Below, piece after piece: positions 45,028 to 55,425 of a stretch of DNA of 64,000 nt. The DNA lies in the NCBI RefSeq assembly GCF_027921745.1, contig NC_079238.1, forward strand, positions 2,108,001-2,172,000, given 5' to 3'. Position 1 is the first letter of the stretch. Every line of letters starts with the position of its first letter. Origin of the DNA: Schizosaccharomyces osmophilus (lineage: Eukaryota > Ascomycota > Schizosaccharomycetes > Schizosaccharomycetales > Schizosaccharomycetaceae). The notes below the pieces were generated by a model. It was not told where the DNA came from. It saw only the letters and a list, made by a program, of their open reading frames with translations, and ran no database searches. The translations under genes and the position numbers were made by a program.

Positions 45028-45725
45028 TTAAAATCTTCCGCGACCACGGAAGCCACCACCGCGAGGTGGTCCACCACCACGGAAACCACCTCCTCCACGG
45101 CCACCACGGAAACCACCGCCGCGAGGTGCACCACCGCCGCGGAAACCACCACCGCCACGGCCACCACGGAAACCACCGCGACCGGCAGCAGCAGTCTTTG
45201 GCTTTTTGACAGCAGGACCCTTGGGCTTAGGTAAGAAGCGTTCCAAGGGAAGGAGCTTATCACCTCCAATGAAGACCTTATCGCCAACCTTGAAAGAGCT
45301 AGATACGATGCCCTCTGAAGGCTTAACGGTAAAGTAAGCTTGATTCATGGGTCCCAAAATCTCATCGATCTTGCCAATTTGAGACTAAAGCTTCGTTAGC
45401 CTAACCTTCTATACGATTTTACTAAATAGAAACCTACCTTGTTCTCCAAGTATATAGGAGCATTGAAGTAAGGGATCTTGGGGTTGGTAGATTGACAAAC
45501 CATTTCTCCTTCACAATCATGCATAAAGACTCCAATTTCTAATTGTTTCGACTATTAGTATCCTGCAACTTGAAAAGAAAAGACAGAGACTTTGTACACC
45601 ATCGATGCTGTCTCGTTCTTGAGCTTCATACCTAAAACTTGATCAGGAGGACCAGCAGGGGCAAAAGGACGATATCCTGGACGTCCTCCTCTGAATCCAC
45701 CTCCGCGACCGCCACGAAAACTCAT
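45028..45725 (-). CDS. gar1: H/ACA snoRNP protein Gar1
   Basis: Three exons: 45725-45632, 45538-45438 and 45384-45028; 183 residues. Gar1 is a core H/ACA snoRNP protein needed for rRNA pseudouridylation. The N-terminus is a GAR tract ([15 protein letters not shown]). The core Gar1 beta-barrel follows ([74 protein letters not shown]). The C-terminus is an RGG tail made of two near-identical 20-residue units (DNA units 45061-45120 and 45121-45180). Introns have good GTATG/GTAGG donors and TACTAAT or GCTAAC branches. It is probably nucleolar and arginine-methylated, by family. Confidence 0.97.
45061..45180 (-). repeat. 60-bp tandem duplication encoding the Gar1 RGG tail
   Basis: Two adjacent 60-bp units, 45061-45120 and 45121-45180, align without gaps and differ at only a few bases. 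Each codes a [16 protein letters not shown]-type block. This is likely an in-frame slippage duplication. Confidence 0.85.
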
Positions 45726-46374
45726 TCTTAATACTTATTTAGGCTCGTGAGTTTACCTCCAAATATAAAGGAGTTTTGTAAAATCGAAAATTTCACTGTC
45801 ACGTAGAATCTGGTGTAGTTATATTATAACGGAGTACGTTACAGATGAGTAAACTATTTAGGGAGAGTGAACACAATCATCAGTATTTACAATGAACTTT
45901 GTGTAGAAGACAGTAAACCGAGTTTTTCAGGAGCAAATATCACTTGTTGTAAATTGAGGAGAGCAAGTTGCTTGTCTGTGCTAAACAGCAATATATAACA
46001 AGGTAAGTAAGATGCAATGAAAGAAATGAAGAGAACTTGTAATCAAACTGGTTGCTTTCGTTTTAACAGAATCGCTCGGTACAGCATATGCATGTTGGTG
46101 AAAAGGAAATTGCACGAATTGTAAATGCCGGTGGATTCAAGAGCTCAACCGTGTTTCAAATGTAATGTTCTTTTTTTACGAGCCAAAACTAAAATCAGTC
46201 CATGTTTAGTTCCTTCAAGATTTTGTGAGAAAAACGAGGAATTAACCTTTGATTCTAGTCTTTAAATAGAAAACGAAATTTATATAACTCTCATTGATTT
46301 ATTCATCAATCCAATAGTTATATCTGCCATCATTTCTGAGTTTGAATTCAGTTTCTTTTTTCGTGAATTAGAGA
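45726..46374. other. Divergent region with a possible spliced ths1 leader
   Basis: About 650 bases between divergent starts of gar1 and ths1. On the plus strand a GTAAGT donor (46003) and a TTTTAACAG acceptor (46071) look like a 5'-UTR intron. It is followed by a 25-codon ORF at 46088-46165. Both are inferred from sequence only. Confidence 0.5.
46088..46165 (+). other. Candidate uORF in the ths1 leader
   Basis: An ATG-to-TAA frame of 25 codons (MHVGEKEIARIV, then NAGGFKSSTVFQM), placed just after a likely 5'-UTR intron and about 210 bases before the ths1 ATG. It may control ths1 translation or be a fragment of a small spliced gene: a GTAATG donor overlaps its stop and a TTTAG acceptor lies at 46209. 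Coding status unproven. Confidence 0.35.
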
Positions 46375-48483
46375 ATGAGTGCTGCTGTTCAACAAATTCA
46401 AAAGGGCCTTGGACAGGTCTCTTTGGAAATTCCATACATCCAACATCGTATTGACCTTTTTGAAAAGTACAAGAAAGAAGCTGAAGAGGAGGTTGCCCAG
46501 AAGCCCAGGGAAGAAATTGACGTTACCCTTCCCGATGGAAAGGTTGTCAAAGCTACCAGCTGGGAAACTACTCCTATTCAAATCGCTACTTCGATTTCCA
46601 AGGGTCTTGCCGAGCGCACCGTCATTGCTAAGGTTGACGACAAGTTATGGGATTTGACTCGTCCTTTCGAGTCTTCCTGTTCCTTAAAACTTTTAGACTT
46701 TGAAGATCCTGAAGGAAAGCGAGTTTTTTGGCATTCCAGTGCCCATGTCCTTGGTGAGGCTTCTGAGCTTTTCTACGGCTGTCACTTATGTGTGGGTCCT
46801 CCTACGGACGATGGTTTCTTTTACGAAATGGCTATCGAAAATGAACGTGTTGTCACTTCCGAAGACTACAAGGGTCTTGACAATTTGGCTAAACAAGCAA
46901 TCAAGCAAAAGCAGCCCTTTGAACGTTTGGTCCTTTCTAAGGAAAGACTCCTTGAAATGTTCAGTCACAACAAGTATAAGCAACAAATAATTCAGAACAA
47001 GATCCCTGATGGTACCAGTACCACTGTTTATCGCTGTGGTCCTCTTATTGACTTGTGTACTGGTCCTCACGTCCCCCATACCGGTCGTGTCAAATCTTTT
47101 TCTGTTATGAAAAATTCTTCTTCTTACTTTTTGGGTGATGCCAAAAATGAGTCTCTTCAACGTGTTTATGGCGTTAGTTTCCCCGACAACAAGCAAATGC
47201 AGGAGTATAAAGCCTTTTTGCAAGAAGCTGCCAAGCGTGACCACCGTAAAATTGGTCGTGAACAAGAGCTCTTCTTCTTCAACGAACTTTCTCCCGGAAG
47301 CTGCTTCTTCTTGCCCCATGGTACTCGTATTTACAATACTTTACAGAGTTGGATGCGTGAACAATATGCTCAGCGCAATTATCAAGAAGTTATTACACCT
47401 AACATGTTCAACGTTAACCTTTGGAAAGCTTCTGGTCACTGGAATAACTACTCCGAGAACATATTTTCTTTTGATGTTGAAAAAGAGAAGTTTGCTTTGA
47501 AGCCTATGAACTGTCCTGGTCATTGTATAATTTACAAGAACCGCGATCGCAGTTATCGTGATCTTCCTTGGCGTGTTGCAGATTTCGGTGTTTTGCATAG
47601 AAACGAGTTCTCTGGTGCCCTTAGTGGTCTCACCCGTGTCCGTCGCTTCCAACAAGATGATGCTCATATCTTCTGCAGGCCCGACCAAGTAAGAAGCGAA
47701 ATTGAAGGATGTTTCGACTTTTTGCAACACGTTTACGGTATTTTTGGCTTTAATTTCCATTTGGAATTGTCTACTAGACCAGAAGAGAAATTCCTTGGTG
47801 ATGTTGCTACTTGGGATCGTGCCGAAGCTCAATTGAAGGCTGCCTTGGATAGTTCCGGTTACAACTGGGAATTAAATGCTGGGGATGGTGCTTTCTACGG
47901 TCCCAAGATTGATATCACCGTCTATGATGCCTTAAAACGCCAGCATCAATGTGCCACTATTCAGCTCGATTTCCAACTTCCTGAGCAATTCAGCCTTGAG
48001 TTCCATGCTCCTGTAAATGCCGAAGAAGCTAAGGAATCCGGTAACAATAACAGCTACATTCGTCCCGTCATGATTCATCGTGCCATTCTTGGCAGTCTGG
48101 AGCGTATGATTGCCATCCTTACCGAGCATTTTGCCGGTAAGTGGCCATTCTGGTTGTCTCCTCGCCAAGTTTGCATTGTTCCAGTCTCTGCTGCTGCTTA
48201 CACTTATGCTGAGAGAGTCAACCGTGCTTTAGTAGACGCTGGTCTTTACGCTGACGTTGACTTGTCGGATAACACCTTACCCAAGAAGGTACGTACCGCA
48301 CAACTTTCTCAATATAACTTCATCTTTGTTGTCGGTGCTGAAGAAGAAAAATCCGAAAGTGTGAATGTTCGTAACCGTGATGATCCTAAGAAGCAAAGCA
48401 AGGGTGAAGTTATTCCCGTGAAAGAAATCCTTGGGAAATTGCTTAAGCTCAAAGAATCCAAGTCTCGCGTTAATGAGTTGTAA
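46375..48483 (+). CDS. ths1: Threonyl-tRNA synthetase, cytoplasmic
   Basis: Single exon, 702 residues, close to the family's usual length. It charges tRNA-Thr. Order: a short N-terminal extension, a TGS domain (about 45-110), an editing/SAD domain with [10 protein letters not shown] and TGPHVPHTG (the H-H and C-H zinc-like motif is in [16 protein letters not shown]), the class II catalytic core (motif 2 [20 protein letters not shown] and [20 protein letters not shown]; motif 3 [15 protein letters not shown]) and an anticodon-binding domain ([13 protein letters not shown]). Codon use is strongly biased to T/C-ending codons, like a highly expressed gene. No mitochondrial presequence is visible at this ATG. 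Confidence 0.98.
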   Translation: MSAAVQQIQKGLGQVSLEIPYIQHRIDLFEKYKKEAEEEVAQKPREEIDVTLPDGKVVKATSWETTPIQIATSISKGLAERTVIAKVDDKLWDLTRPFESSCSLKLLDFEDPEGKRVFWHSSAHVLGEASELFYGCHLCVGPPTDDGFFYEMAIENERVVTSEDYKGLDNLAKQAIKQKQPFERLVLSKERLLEMFSHNKYKQQIIQNKIPDGTSTTVYRCGPLIDLCTGPHVPHTGRVKSFSVMKNSSSYFLGDAKNESLQRVYGVSFPDNKQMQEYKAFLQEAAKRDHRKIGREQELFFFNELSPGSCFFLPHGTRIYNTLQSWMREQYAQRNYQEVITPNMFNVNLWKASGHWNNYSENIFSFDVEKEKFALKPMNCPGHCIIYKNRDRSYRDLPWRVADFGVLHRNEFSGALSGLTRVRRFQQDDAHIFCRPDQVRSEIEGCFDFLQHVYGIFGFNFHLELSTRPEEKFLGDVATWDRAEAQLKAALDSSGYNWELNAGDGAFYGPKIDITVYDALKRQHQCATIQLDFQLPEQFSLEFHAPVNAEEAKESGNNNSYIRPVMIHRAILGSLERMIAILTEHFAGKWPFWLSPRQVCIVPVSAAAYTYAERVNRALVDAGLYADVDLSDNTLPKKVRTAQLSQYNFIFVVGAEEEKSESVNVRNRDDPKKQSKGEVIPVKEILGKLLKLKESKSRVNEL

Positions 48484-48575
48484 TTCTAGCTTGCCAATTT
48501 AAATCCATTTTTTAGGGGAATAAGGTTATTTACTATAAATGCAATATTCGTATTTTACTTCAGTGAAAATAAACT

Positions 48576-48761
48576 CTAAACTGAGCGCTTGGATCTCCAC
48601 CAACTAACCCAGGTTGCGTAAAGTACAATTAACCAAGTTGCACATACTAGTATGTTTACTTTTAAGCTAGTAGAAACACTAGATGATTCAGGCTGAACTC
48701 CGATCAAGCATTCAATAGTAGTTCCAGGTGCTCTTAAACAAATGTCAGTAGTTAGAGTCAT
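48576..48761 (-). CDS. Candidate small single-pass membrane protein, 61 residues
   Basis: An ATG-to-stop frame of 62 codons between ths1 and vac14 on the minus strand. It begins MTLTTDICLRAPGTT and has one clear hydrophobic helix (VNILVCATWLIVLYATWVSW), then a basic tail RSKRSV; by the positive-inside rule the C-terminus would be cytosolic. Such proteins are typical small ER or mitochondrial subunits. I do not recognise the family. It overlaps no assigned exon, and would be divergent from vac14 by about 70 bases. Confidence 0.45.
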   Translation of the reverse strand: MTLTTDICLRAPGTTIECLIGVQPESSSVSTSLKVNILVCATWLIVLYATWVSWWRSKRSV

Positions 48762-48832
48762 AGTTAACCTTGCTTTCTTTTTTTGTTTAAAGTTATAGAA
48801 TTTATTTAAGTAGGCGTCATACAATTACGTTA

Positions 48833-51700
48833 ATGATTCAAAGGTCCTACTACCAACCATACTGTCACTTACTCTTACCACTAGGTAAGGTCTAATGATT
48901 TCCAATGGGTAATTGCATTGTGCAAATGGTTTAGATGGACTAATAAAAGTTAGATAATTTAATTGCTCATGGTTTGACTCATAAATTATACGATAAACGG
49001 AAATCTACTGCCTACGAGTTAGAACGGTAAGATATGATTCTTCAGAAATCATGTAGTTCATTTTCTCAGGGAATTATTCCATATGAAGACATTGTGATGC
49101 TAATTGAACGTGTGTGTTAGAGTTGTTCGACAATACTTGGAAAAAAATGAAACGGACAAAGTGCAGGATGTCATCAATGAGCTGGCGGACAATTTCATTT
49201 ATTCGCCAACAAAAGGATCTAACGCTGTTTATGGTGGACTAATAGGTCTAGCCGCAGTTGCTATTGCCCTGGGTCCGGTAAGTCTATATACTTCGTTTGT
49301 TTTAAATTACCATTCTAACACCAGTGTTAGAAAATTGACAAATATATGGAGTCAATTATAATGCCAGTGCTATACTGTTTTAATGATTCCGATTCCAAAA
49401 TCCGTTACTATGCATGTGAAAGCATGTATAATATTGGCAAAGTTGCTAAAGGAGAAGTATTTCGCTTTTTTAATCTTATGTTCGATGTTTTATGCAAATT
49501 ATTTGCTGACACAGAAATAACTGTTAAGAATGGCGCCGAATTGTTGGATAGATTGGTTAAGGACATTGTCATCCAGCAAGCTTCAACGTACATGTCTAGT
49601 GTGGAAAACCTCGACAATTTTAAAGACAAAACCGCTACTTCTTCTATGCAGGATGTTCCAGTCTTATCTTGTGAATCTCCTCAAATGCAAACGTTTTCTC
49701 TTGCCAAGCTCGTTCCTTTGCTATCCGAAAGGTTGTATGTAATAAACCCCAATACCAGAATGTTTTTAGTTTCTTGGATTCGATTACTTGACAGTATTCC
49801 AGACCTTGAATTCATTTCTTACTTGCCTTACCTTCTGGATGGGCTTATGAACTACTTGAGTGATCCTAATGAAAGTATTCGAATCGTTACAAGTAACTGC
49901 TTATACGATTTTTTGAGAGAAATTCAGAGAATAGCCAAAGTGAAGTATCATATTCTTCAACGAGATGAAGAAAGTGAACCCGACTTTTTTAATTTGATGA
50001 TTCGCCGAGTAACATCTGATTCAGAAATGCATGAGATTTCAGAATACGTGGAGGGTTCGCTGAAAGATGGATCCTTTATACTAGAAGCGCATATTCAAAT
50101 TGACTGCAAGAAAATTTTAGAAATAATAGTCAATCATTTGGGTTCATCTGTACCTCTTATCCAAGAAAAGGCACTGAAATGGCTTTATGAGTTTATTTAC
50201 ATTTCACCAAAGGACGTTCTCGTTTTAATTTCAAAGGTGCTAGAAAACCTTTTACCTTTAATGTCTAAAGGAGAAAATATTCGTCAGACTGCTAAAGAGC
50301 TCAGTCAAAACTTGGTCATCTTAGTCAGTAAAGTGATGGATATTGAGATATCTGAGCTTGATACCAGTCAAAATGATAATAGTTTAACTGTTGACTTCCA
50401 TACATTAATAGAAGTTTTGCAGAAACTTCTTTCCAATGATAACGAAGAAACTCGACTATGTTCTCTTGAATGGGTTTTATTATTACAAAGGAGAGCAGGC
50501 GGAAAACTCATCAGTATGCATGATACGATTTTTCAGACGTTCTTGATGCAGCTGTCAGATCCTAGTGACCTGGTTGTTTCTCGAATTTTGGAACTTTTGG
50601 CTTATATCGCCATTTCTCACAAAAGCGAAAATTTGGTTCCTTTCTTAAAGTATCTTTTACAAATGTTTTCTGAAGATAGGAAGTTTTTGAATTCTCGGGG
50701 TAATCTCATCATTCGCCAACTATGCAATCATATTGAAGGGGAACGGGTTTATACTGCATTTGCCAGTATTTTAGAAGTAGAAGAGGTAAGCTTGTTAGAT
50801 TTCTTTATGGTACTAATCCTATAGAACTTGGAATTGGCAAGCACTATGGTCGAGGTTTTAAATAACAATCTATTTACAGCTCCTGAATTGTTTGATCTTC
50901 GGAAAAAGCTAAAGCAGAACTCTCTAAAAGTAAGTTTTTCTATTACTGAAAGATTTTAACAAACCATATTAGCTACAAAACATCTTCACAACCCTTTATC
51001 GTGCATGGTGTCATAATTCTGTCGCAGTTTTTGCCTTATGTCTTTTGTCTCAAAATTACGAACATGCCGCAAACCTCCTAACCGTATTGTAAGTTTTTGA
51101 AGATAATTATCTGTACACAAATTTACTAATTTAAACAGTGCCGAAATTGAATTTAATGTTGATATGCTGATTCAATTGGACAAGTTGGTGCAACTCATCG
51201 AGTCACCGGTTTTTACATGTACGTGTATGAAGTGGACAAGGTTTACTAACTATTAAGATATGCGTTTACAACTGCTGGAGCCTGAAAAGTATCCTTACCT
51301 TCATAAAGCTCTGTACGGAATTTTAATGCTGTTACCGCAGTCTTCTGCCTTCAGAACTCTGCGGGACCGACTCCAATGTACTACCGTGACGAAAAGCAGT
51401 GTTTTACTACCAAACGAACGCATCAGTAGAACGAGAAGAGACGATCCCTACTGGTCTGATTTATTAGAAAGGCTGCGTACCGTGCAACTTTCTCATCAGA
51501 ATAATTACCGCGAACCAATTCGGGCAACTAATTTAGCTTTAGCAGGAGCGTTGCCATCAATTCCGACAGCCACGACGATATCAACAACTACGTCGGCCTC
51601 AGGAATAACGACTACTGCTAGTAATTCCAAAGATTTAATCGCTAATAAGTTTCCGCATGCTGTAGCAGTGCCACCGGGAACTCGAAAGAAATCCAAATAA
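48833..51700 (+). CDS. vac14: PI(3,5)P2 regulatory scaffold Vac14
   Basis: Eight exons: 48833-48884, 48954-49026, 49121-49277, 49331-50785, 50825-50929, 50973-51088, 51139-51218 and 51258-51700; 826 residues, near the family length. Vac14 scaffolds the Fab1 kinase and Fig4 phosphatase on the vacuole membrane. The N-terminus is reconstructed through two small exons and reads [19 protein letters not shown], comparable to the NIVRALxDKLYEKRK motif; then [14 protein letters not shown] and [15 protein letters not shown]. It is HEAT repeats throughout, with the Fig4-binding C-terminal region ending before a Thr/Ser-rich tail. Three exons are absent from simple frames. Exon 1 has only 17 codons and its start is the least certain point. 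Confidence 0.93.
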
Positions 51701-52041
51701 TTGACTATAATTGAATTTTTGCAAAACAAGACATACTTATCTAAAGATAATTATTTATTCATATTATGATTAATTATGGAACGCTTAGATTATATATAAA
51801 AAATAAATGGATTTCACACGAGCAGCGCCGTTATGGTATAACTTTTTTATGAATATCTTTAAAAGGATATGCGATGTTAACTGAAAACAAAAAGTAAGCG
51901 GCATTAAAGAAGAATTGGAGACAAAACATGAATAACCAAATGTGCAACGAAAATAAAAAAGGTATAAGGGAAGAATAGAATTAAGTTTGAGACAAAGAAA
52001 GTGGGTATATATCATTGCGGTATTGTATAAGGAGATGCTTC
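51701..52041. other. Convergent 3' flanks of vac14 and tim22
   Basis: About 340 AT-rich bases with both 3' UTRs. Nothing else seen. Confidence 0.5.
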
Positions 52042-52551
52042 TTAGTCGTACCAATTCATCATCCATTTATCAATAGCATAGGAAAAGGCACCGAAACCAG
52101 CACCACCTAAAATCATGGCCTTTGGACCCGCCCGTCTGGCTAGAACACCACCGGTGAAAAATCCAGCAATTGTTGGATTGTAAATATCAGTTTTAGCACG
52201 GAAAGCTTCAATGCAGCACTCGGAACCAGCGAATATAAGACCAAGGACACCAAAACTTTTAGCTGATGAGTAAGAACGGGTACCCATATCTCTCAACTGA
52301 ATACGAAGCTGTTCACGGAATTTCTTTTCATAAATTTGAGGATCCATACTTTGCATGTCAAGAGAGGACATAAAAAGACCAAAAATACCACCCAAGCCAA
52401 AGCCCATACCACCAGCTGCGACACTTTTGAATACACAGCTTTCTTGTACAAATGTGACGATTTTAGATTGGAGCATCATTGACTTTTCCTCTGGTGATAG
52501 CTCATTAGAGGAACCATTTCCACCCGGCAATAACGACAAAGGATTATTCAT
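52042..52551 (-). CDS. tim22: Mitochondrial inner-membrane translocase subunit Tim22
   Basis: Single exon, 169 residues from ATG 52551 (MNNPLSLLPGG). It is the channel subunit of the TIM22 carrier translocase. The Tim17/22/23 glycine-rich membrane segments are clear: SVAAGGMGFGLGGIFGLFMS, then RSYSSAKSFGVLGLIFAGSE, GFFTGGVLARRAGPKAMILG and GAGFGAFSYAIDKWM. Conserved cysteines in ESCVFKS and SECCIEAF fit the disulfide seen in Tim22. No presequence, as expected for this carrier-type import substrate. Confidence 0.96.
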   Translation of the reverse strand: MNNPLSLLPGGNGSSNELSPEEKSMMLQSKIVTFVQESCVFKSVAAGGMGFGLGGIFGLFMSSLDMQSMDPQIYEKKFREQLRIQLRDMGTRSYSSAKSFGVLGLIFAGSECCIEAFRAKTDIYNPTIAGFFTGGVLARRAGPKAMILGGAGFGAFSYAIDKWMMNWYD

Positions 52552-53014
52552 TTTGAATAGAAAAAGATGTTCAGTTAAAAACGCGTGAACTTTCTCGTTT
52601 AGTATAAGTAAATATTGAAACTATCTGTCCAAGTAGGAGAGGAATGCAGCTATAGAGAAATTTAATATGAAAGAATAACCCAATCTATAAATGAATGAAT
52701 TGAATTCAATCGTCGATTGAAGGTGTAGGAGTTTTTCAAGCGGGAACTTTTTGCGATGCCAGTACCAAAAAACCACTCAGATGTAACCGGACTAGGAATT
52801 ACGATTTGTAAAGGTAAAACGACGACGGGACCCAAAAAGATTTTAATGAAATAGCCTCTTCTAAATTTACCATGCAGGTATACTATTTTGGTGGAAGACG
52901 AGAAAGGACCAGGAAAAGGCAGTCACATATGTTTGAGGCAGGTCAACAACAAATTTGGCAGCAAGGAACTCGAACTTTTCCAACAACGAGAAGTAAACTA
53001 TAAACGTAAACAAA
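52552..53014. other. Divergent promoter, tim22 and egd2
   Basis: About 460 bases. It holds a HomolD box close to egd2 (separate entry) and an ACGCGT core at 52581-52586 on the tim22 side. A 32-codon ORF at 52756-52854 lies upstream of the expected start site. Confidence 0.55.
52920..52927 (+). promoter_or_regulatory. HomolD box of egd2
   Basis: Exact CAGTCACA, 88 bases before the egd2 ATG. HomolD is the TATA-like core element of fission yeast ribosomal-protein genes. It predicts a start near 52,970 and a leader of about 45 bases. This fits a NAC gene co-regulated with ribosomal proteins. Confidence 0.7.
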
Positions 53015-53659
53015 ATGTCTGTCGAATCTCAACCCGTTGAACAAGTCTCTCAGCTTCCCGAGGGTTCTACCACCGTTGTCCATGCTGAAAAGGCTCAAAA
53101 ACTGATTCAAAAGTTGGGTCTTAAGCGTGTTGAAGGCATCACCCGTGTTGCTATGCGCCGTGCTAAGAACGTTTTGTTGATCGTTAACGACCCCATAGTT
53201 TACAAGAGCAGCAACAACGCTTACGTCGTCCTCGGTAAGGTCACCGTTGAAGACATGGCTGCTCAAGCCCGTGCCTTCAGCGAATCCCAAAAGAAGAATG
53301 GTGAAGCTGGTGAGGATGCTGCTGTTGAAGAGGCTGCTCCTGCCAAGGAAGAGCCCGCTAAAATTGAAGAAGCTGAAGAGCCTGTTGATGAAAGCGGTGT
53401 TGACGCCAAGGACGTCGAATTGGTCATGGCTCAAGCCAACGTCAACCGTGCCAAGGCCGTTCAAGCTTTGAAGGAAAATAACGTAAGTACCATGAAACAA
53501 TCGAGCAGAAAAAGAATGGAATGCCGAAATTGAAACAAATGAAACTTCTACCAATCGGCTTCCATTTTTGTAACTTCTTAATCTTTTTTCTCTATACAAT
53601 GTACTAACCAAATACTACAGAGCGACGTTGTGAACGCTATCATGTCTCTTACTATGTAA
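53015..53659 (+). CDS. egd2: Nascent polypeptide-associated complex alpha subunit (Egd2)
   Basis: Two exons, 53015-53482 and 53621-53659, 168 residues. The NAC domain covers about 20-85 (AEKAQKLIQKLGLKRVEGIT, RVAMRRAKNVLLIVNDPIVY, SNNAYVVLGKVTVEDM) and is followed by an acidic Ala/Glu linker and a C-terminal UBA domain (DAKDVELVMAQANVNRAKAV, QALKENN, SDVVNAIMSLTM) split by the intron. NAC binds nascent chains at the ribosome exit. The intron is 138 nt, long for this genome, with a TACTAAC branch. Codon bias is that of a highly expressed gene, and a HomolD box lies upstream. Divergent from tim22. Confidence 0.97.
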
Positions 53660-53692
53660 ACTCGCAATACAGAAATTGTGTAGATTTTGTAT

Positions 53693-54007
53693 TCATGGCT
53701 CCTTTACATGAAAAAATATCATTACGTTTATTTTATGCCCTGTTAAAGTGCGTTGTAGAAGAGGTAAACCGTAGTAAATATCGTACAGAAGCTTGTGAAC
53801 AAAGTTACGTCGTATAGGACATGGCGGACACGATAAAAACCAATGAGTGTTTTCAAACACGCTGGTAGCGTTCATAAAGGGGAACGAACTGGTAATAAAC
53901 TTCCATTGATCTATAAAGCTTGTGAGTATTTCGTCTAACCTTTTTATCCTACTTCTCAGGAGTGGATAGTTGCATGAGTCGGTATCATCATGTTGTGTTT
54001 TGTGCAT
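53693..54007 (-). CDS. Candidate protein of 104 residues, unknown family
   Basis: An ATG-to-TGA frame of 105 codons between the convergent ends of egd2 and the downstream end of hrf1. It starts MHKTQHDDTDSCNYP, then an amphipathic helix LLRSRIKRLDEILTSFIDQW and a Cys/Pro stretch SCPPCPIRR. The composition is protein-like and not T-rich noise. The C-terminal end (ending FFHVKEP) may be altered by splicing, since GTAAAG and GTAATG lie close to it. I do not recognise the family. Its end is 33 bases from the egd2 stop. Confidence 0.5.
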   Translation of the reverse strand: MHKTQHDDTDSCNYPLLRSRIKRLDEILTSFIDQWKFITSSFPFMNATSVFENTHWFLSCPPCPIRRNFVHKLLYDIYYGLPLLQRTLTGHKINVMIFFHVKEP

Positions 54008-54270
54008 TTTTGGGTAAAATAAAAATTAAAAGGGAAATTGAGAACCACTCGCGCAGGATTGTCGAGAATCTTCAACTAATTAATCAACGAGCCGAATTAT
54101 AAGACCCATTCATTCATGGCTAGAGAAAGAAGCATAAAATAATAATCATACGTCAAGGATCGATAGAAAGCCAAAACATAAATCGTCCAGTTCATTCACC
54201 AAGGAACTTTTCATTGATTTCGAGTAGTTAGTTAAGTAGAAAACCGGGGAATAAGAAGGAAATCGGAGCC

Positions 54271-55185
54271 TCATAATAAAATATACATAAAAAGAATTTG
54301 GGAAGCAGCAATGAAGAAAAGAAAGTATATGCGTCTACTCCGTTGATGAGAGGTTATGGTAGCATTAATGGCCATCGTAGACTCGGGCAGCACTGCATAC
54401 TTCAAAGAGCGCAAAAGGAAAAAGGCAGTGGCCAAGTAGGTGTAAAGAAAAGTAAATCTAGTAAACCAGGGCATGCCAGCTAACCGACTGAGGGAGGTTA
54501 AAATGAGACCAATAAACTTGTAACCGCTAAAGGCTAAGAGATCCAGGACCTGGCTCTGGTTTGAGATGTTTAGCAAATAGCATCCGAGGCGAGTTGCCAA
54601 GAACTCAAAAAAGACTACACCACACGCTTTACTAGCACGTAATCCCAAAAGCTCAGGCTGGAACTTATCTTGTATGCCTGCAAGCGCACAGATTAAAAGA
54701 AGATGTGTAACGAATGCCATTAAGGGAATGTACATGTCTGGAGAATTTAAGTCTTCTCCTGGAGCGCAGTATCCTTCAGCGCTACCATTCATTTCTGATC
54801 GTTTCAGTTTACGAGTCCAGGACCTACGACGCCAAGGAAAAATAATCAGCAATAGTTTTGCTACAACATAAGAATTGGTTACCGAGAAGTAATGGTGGAG
54901 TTGTGTGGTAGAAAGCCATTTTCCAAAGTTCTGTTCCACATACTCATGACCAGCGTTGACAGCATTTCTGCCTAACTGAAAACCCATTTGGGCAGTAGCT
55001 GAATTGGGTAAATAAGATGCTGTCGAAGGCATGCCCATGCCAGCAGCCATATTGGGATTTTCATATGGAGAGGTCATGGAGACTCCGGCAGGAAATCCTG
55101 GTTGGGGCTCGTACCGACTACCTGTTCGCATATTGGGACTAGGTATGGCGTGTGTCGGTTGAGGATGATACAGTTTTGGAGGCAT
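54271..55185 (-). CDS. hrf1: Yif1-family COPII vesicle membrane protein (Hrf1)
   Basis: Single exon, 304 residues from ATG 55185. The N-terminus is Pro-rich (MPPKLYHPQPTHAIPSPNMR). Then come GHEYVEQNFGKWLSTTQLHH and VTNSYVVAKLLLIIFPWRRR, both Yif1 hallmarks, and five hydrophobic segments to the C-terminus (ALAGIQDKFQPELLGLRASK in the loop). Yif1 pairs with Yip1 at ER exit sites and Golgi. Divergent from tif11 by about 240 bases, which include a short AATA tandem run (55328-55347). Confidence 0.94.
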   Translation of the reverse strand: MPPKLYHPQPTHAIPSPNMRTGSRYEPQPGFPAGVSMTSPYENPNMAAGMGMPSTASYLPNSATAQMGFQLGRNAVNAGHEYVEQNFGKWLSTTQLHHYFSVTNSYVVAKLLLIIFPWRRRSWTRKLKRSEMNGSAEGYCAPGEDLNSPDMYIPLMAFVTHLLLICALAGIQDKFQPELLGLRASKACGVVFFEFLATRLGCYLLNISNQSQVLDLLAFSGYKFIGLILTSLSRLAGMPWFTRFTFLYTYLATAFFLLRSLKYAVLPESTMAINATITSHQRSRRIYFLFFIAASQILFMYILL

Positions 55186-55425
55186 TTGTACAGAGTCTCT
55201 GCTCTCCTCTAAATACGTACACTTGGGTAGAGGATAGGACAGGACTGAACGAAGTTCAGATGGAAAAAAATAGATTAATATACAGAAAGGATGGAAAAAA
55301 AGAGTTTTATCTTTTGAAATAGATACACAATAAATAAATAAATAAATGAAACATGTATGTCAAGATTAAGATGATGAAGACACTTTTCGAAATTTTTTGG
55401 CATCTGAAACGAACCCAGAACCAGA

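Noticed and set aside
52756-52854. 32-codon ORF upstream of egd2 considered as a uORF or small gene.
   Set aside because: The HomolD box at 52920 places the egd2 start site downstream of it, so it is probably not in the leader; nothing else supports it.
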